Assembly (NCBI GenBank): GCA_024699595.1
Contig: JAILPG010000027.1
Span: 1-7,702, forward strand
Source: Lachnospiraceae bacterium
GTDB taxonomy: Bacteria > Bacillota_A > Clostridia > Lachnospirales > Lachnospiraceae
Direction of reading: 5' to 3'
Length of the DNA: 7,702 nt
This document shows positions 6,169 through 7,702 of this stretch, piece after piece. The notes beneath the pieces are model-generated. The model saw only the letters and a program-made list of their open reading frames with translations, had not been told where the DNA came from and ran no database searches. Numbering within the stretch: position 1 is the stretch's first letter; each line of letters begins with the position of its first letter. The position numbers and the translations under genes are program-made.

Positions 6169-6511
6169 TACCAAAAACGATCATTATTATCTCGATAAGA
6201 TCAAAACGGATTTAGCATTCATTGTTGCACATATGAAAGACGTGGATGCACAGGAGTTAAATGACAACGAGATACTGCTTGATTCCATGCTCTTTAGGAT
6301 GATCCAGATTTCGGAGAATGTCAAAAAACTATCTACAGAATACAGAGAAAGCGAAAACGCATTACCATGGAATGAACTGATTGGCCTTAGGAACCGTATA
6401 GTGCATGATTACGGGAATGTTGATTTGAATATCGTATTTGAAACATTGAAATATGATATTCCGGATCTCTTGGAGCAGTTATCATCTATAGAAGAAATAC
6501 AACCTGAATAA
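6161..6511 (+). CDS. HEPN-domain RNase toxin, HepT/DUF86 type
   Basis: Small all-helical protein, 116 residues from the ATG at 6161, of the HEPN (HepT-like, DUF86) family. These are ribonucleases that act on RNA, in studied cases on tRNA or mRNA. The catalytic motif R-x4-H-x-Y is complete: Arg77, His82 and Tyr84 in LRNRIVHDYG. The helix containing SMLFRMIQISENVKKLS (42-58) is typical of the family. It overlaps the antitoxin gene by 8 bases, so the two are surely co-translated. An in-frame ATG at 6146 would add five residues and deepen the overlap; 6161 fits the family N-terminus (YYLDKI) and has a GGA at 6148-6150, so it is preferred. The intact active site next to an intact MNT enzyme argues for a functional toxin-antitoxin pair. 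Confidence 0.9.
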   Translation: MDNTKNDHYYLDKIKTDLAFIVAHMKDVDAQELNDNEILLDSMLFRMIQISENVKKLSTEYRESENALPWNELIGLRNRIVHDYGNVDLNIVFETLKYDIPDLLEQLSSIEEIQPE

Positions 6512-6556
6512 AGAATTATCTTGGATGAATAACTGCCCATAGGGGGATGATGAAGA

Positions 6557-6967
6557 ATGGTAAAGCAGATTGTGAGGGATCCGTTCTTTCTGCAACTAAA
6601 ATCCGAACCGGCAACGGAAGCGGACAAGCAGGTGATCACGGATCTGACAGATACATTAATGGCAAATAATGACAGATGTGTCGGTGTGGCGGCAAACATG
6701 ATCGGGTCACGAAAGCGGATCATCATTGTTTCAGCCGGGCTCTTCAGTTTCATTATGATCAATCCGGTGATCACGAAGAAAACCGGAAAGTACGAGACGG
6801 AGGAGGGCTGTTTATCTCTGGAAGGTGTAAGACCCTGCACCAGATATAAAGAGATTGAAGTGGACTACCTCGACCGGAATTTTAAACGGCAGCATGGTAA
6901 GTTCGCTGATTTTACCGCACAGATTATTCAACATGAAATCGATCATTTTGAGGGAATACTGATCTAA
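6557..6967 (+). CDS. Peptide deformylase-like metalloprotein, short form
   Basis: A 136-residue member of the peptide deformylase family, which removes the N-formyl group from nascent proteins using a bound Fe2+ or Zn2+. Motif 2 is EGCLS with metal ligand Cys85. Motif 3 is QHEIDH with His126, Glu127 and His130. Motif 1 reads GVAANMIG (43-50), with Met48 in place of the usually invariant Gln whose side chain stabilises the oxyanion. It is shorter than the housekeeping enzyme (about 150-190 residues). It is probably a second, non-housekeeping deformylase or a relative with another substrate. The start at 6557 has AGGGGG at 6541-6546. It lies 45 bases behind the HEPN gene without a visible promoter or terminator, and shares one base with the next gene (TAATG), indicating coupling. 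Confidence 0.9.
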   Translation: MVKQIVRDPFFLQLKSEPATEADKQVITDLTDTLMANNDRCVGVAANMIGSRKRIIIVSAGLFSFIMINPVITKKTGKYETEEGCLSLEGVRPCTRYKEIEVDYLDRNFKRQHGKFADFTAQIIQHEIDHFEGILI

Positions 6968-7308
6968 TGAACATACAGATTTTTGGAACAAAGAAATGCA
7001 ACGATACAAAGAAAGCGGAGCGCTTCTTCAAGGAGCGGGGCATCAAGTACCAGTTCATCGACATGAAGGAAAAAGGCATGAGCAAGGGGGAGTTCACCTC
7101 TGTTGCCCAGGCAAACGGTGGCATTGACGCGATGCTGGATCCAAACTGCAAGGACCAGGATACCCTTTCTCTGATCCGGTATACCGCAGAAGAGGACAAA
7201 CTACGGAAGATTCTGGAGAATCCCCAGGTGATCAGGACCCCCGTTGTCAGAAACGGTAAGCAGTCTACGCTGGGCTACCAGCCGGATGTGTGGAAGAAGT
7301 GGGAGTGA
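6967..7308 (+). CDS. ArsC/Spx-family thioredoxin-fold protein
   Basis: A 113-residue protein of the ArsC/Spx superfamily. The N-terminal IFGTKKCNDTKKAERFF (5-21) has the single active-site Cys11. IDMKEKGMSKGEF (31-43) and the closing IRTPVVRNGKQSTLGYQPDVWKKW (89-112), with Arg90 in the conserved RTP, are typical. True glutaredoxin-dependent arsenate reductases have further anion-binding arginines and usually ars neighbours, which are absent. A general thiol reductase or uncharacterised ArsC-like role is more likely than arsenate resistance. It is not a typical Spx, which has a CxxC. Its ATG overlaps the deformylase stop (TAATG at 6965-6969), so the pair is translationally coupled and may act together. 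Its stop codon lies inside the first copy of a 19-bp tandem repeat. Confidence 0.88.
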   Translation: MNIQIFGTKKCNDTKKAERFFKERGIKYQFIDMKEKGMSKGEFTSVAQANGGIDAMLDPNCKDQDTLSLIRYTAEEDKLRKILENPQVIRTPVVRNGKQSTLGYQPDVWKKWE

Positions 7309-7351
7309 ACGATGTTTGAGCGAGTGAACGATGTTTGAACGAGTGAACGAT
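7303..7351 (+). repeat. 19-bp tandem repeat, about 2.6 copies
   Basis: Unit GAGTGAACGATGTTTGAGC occupies 7303-7321, is repeated with one change at 7322-7340 (GAAC for GAGC), and a third partial copy starts at 7341 (GAGTGAACGAT). The ArsC-like stop codon TGA (7306-7308) is in copy 1. It looks like recent slippage duplication at the gene end. No function is apparent. Confidence 0.85.
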
Positions 7352-7460
7352 CATTGATCTCGAGAAGAAAAAGGGGTGCAGAGAGACCGTCTTTCCGGAG
7401 GAAGGTAAAAAGTCATGTTGCATATCAGCAGATATAGGGAAGAATACTAAATTCCGAAAA
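7352..7460. other. Gene-free stretch between the 19-bp and 84-bp repeats
   Basis: No supported gene. An 11-codon frame from ATG 7415 to TAA 7450 has a GGAGG at 7397-7401 but too distant (13 bases) and too short to credit. The segment TACTAAATTCCG at 7445-7456 resembles the middle of the following 84-bp unit, so a degenerate or partly deleted extra unit may end here. Confidence 0.4.
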
Positions 7461-7702
7461 AAGTATCTAAAACCCACAAAACAGAGCGTTTTAGGTACTA
7501 ATTCCGGGGAAAAAGCGGTGAACGCCCCGAGGAAAAGACAGAAAAAGTACCTAAAACCCGCAAAATAGAGCGTTTTAGGTACTAATTTGAGGGGAAATGC
7601 GGTGAATGCCCTCAGGAAAAGGCAGAAAAAGTATCTAAAACCCGCAAAACAGAGCGTTTTAGGTACAAATTCCGGGGGAAATGCGGTGAACGCCCCGAGG
7701 AA
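7461..7702. repeat. 84-bp tandem array of hairpin-forming units, running off the window
   Basis: Three units start at 7461, 7545 and 7629, an exact 84-bp period; the third is cut by the window end. Each unit has two inverted repeats. Hairpin A pairs 7463-7473 (GTATCTAAAAC) with 7488-7498 (GTTTTAGGTAC), an 11-bp stem with one G-T wobble that is C-G in unit 2. Hairpin B pairs 7505-7509 (CGGGG) with 7525-7529 (CCCCG). In unit 2 the same positions read GAGGG (7589-7593) and CCCTC (7609-7613), two compensatory pair changes. On the minus strand hairpin A is followed directly by five T's, like an intrinsic terminator. The strand of any transcript is not determined. No similar gene is known to me. 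Confidence 0.85.

Noticed and set aside
6967..7308. Genuine arsenate reductase ArsC
   Set aside because: Only the fold and single cysteine match. The additional anion-binding arginines and ars-operon neighbours are absent, so only a family-level call is made.
7415..7450. 11-codon ORF with upstream GGAGG
   Set aside because: Spacing of 13 bases is too long and the peptide is too short, with no supporting context.
7461..7702. CRISPR array
   Set aside because: The full 84-bp unit is repeated with no variable spacers, and no cas gene is nearby.

Overview
The window looks like chromosome from an anaerobic Firmicute, most likely a Lachnospiraceae-type clostridium. The grounds are strong AGGAGG-type ribosome sites, use of GTG and TTG starts, AGG/AGA-rich arginine usage, and protein styles typical of that family (split ChrA pair, short ArsC-like protein, about 136-aa deformylase). 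This is inference from sequence character; no phylogenetic marker is present.

Left part (1-2743), housekeeping: ilvN and ilvC, the middle of a branched-chain amino acid operon whose large subunit ilvB should lie just outside the left edge. Nine bases after ilvC comes a cation diffusion facilitator with an Asn/Asp metal site, probably a manganese (or related divalent metal) exporter.

Middle (2746-4783): a both-ends-truncated GNAT acetyltransferase remnant runs head-on into a minus-strand GNAT-like ORF, a likely rearrangement scar. After a 0.17-kb gap with an extended -10 promoter comes a tight two-gene operon of half-size ChrA proteins. The first carries an arginine where the signature motif has a glycine.

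Right part (4784-7308), accessory and visibly AT-richer until about 6550: a RimJ/RimL-type acetyltransferase, a decayed YoaP-like domain fragment behind its stop codon, and a two-gene HEPN-MNT toxin-antitoxin module. The nucleotidyltransferase antitoxin of this module is fused to an Xre-type helix-turn-helix. Its promoter is framed by two near-identical palindromes 32 bp apart (TGCAA-N3-TTGCA), with a third half-site at the ribosome site, so tight autoregulation is likely. Downstream are a small peptide deformylase-like protein and an ArsC/Spx-like protein joined by a TAATG overlap.

Right edge (7303-7702): a 19-bp tandem repeat and then an array with an exact 84-bp period (2.9 copies, leaving the window). 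Each unit can form two hairpins. The second hairpin shows two compensatory base-pair changes between copies, so selection on a folded structure is likely. The HTH-MNT/HEPN module with its operators and the 84-bp structured array are the two items most worth following up.
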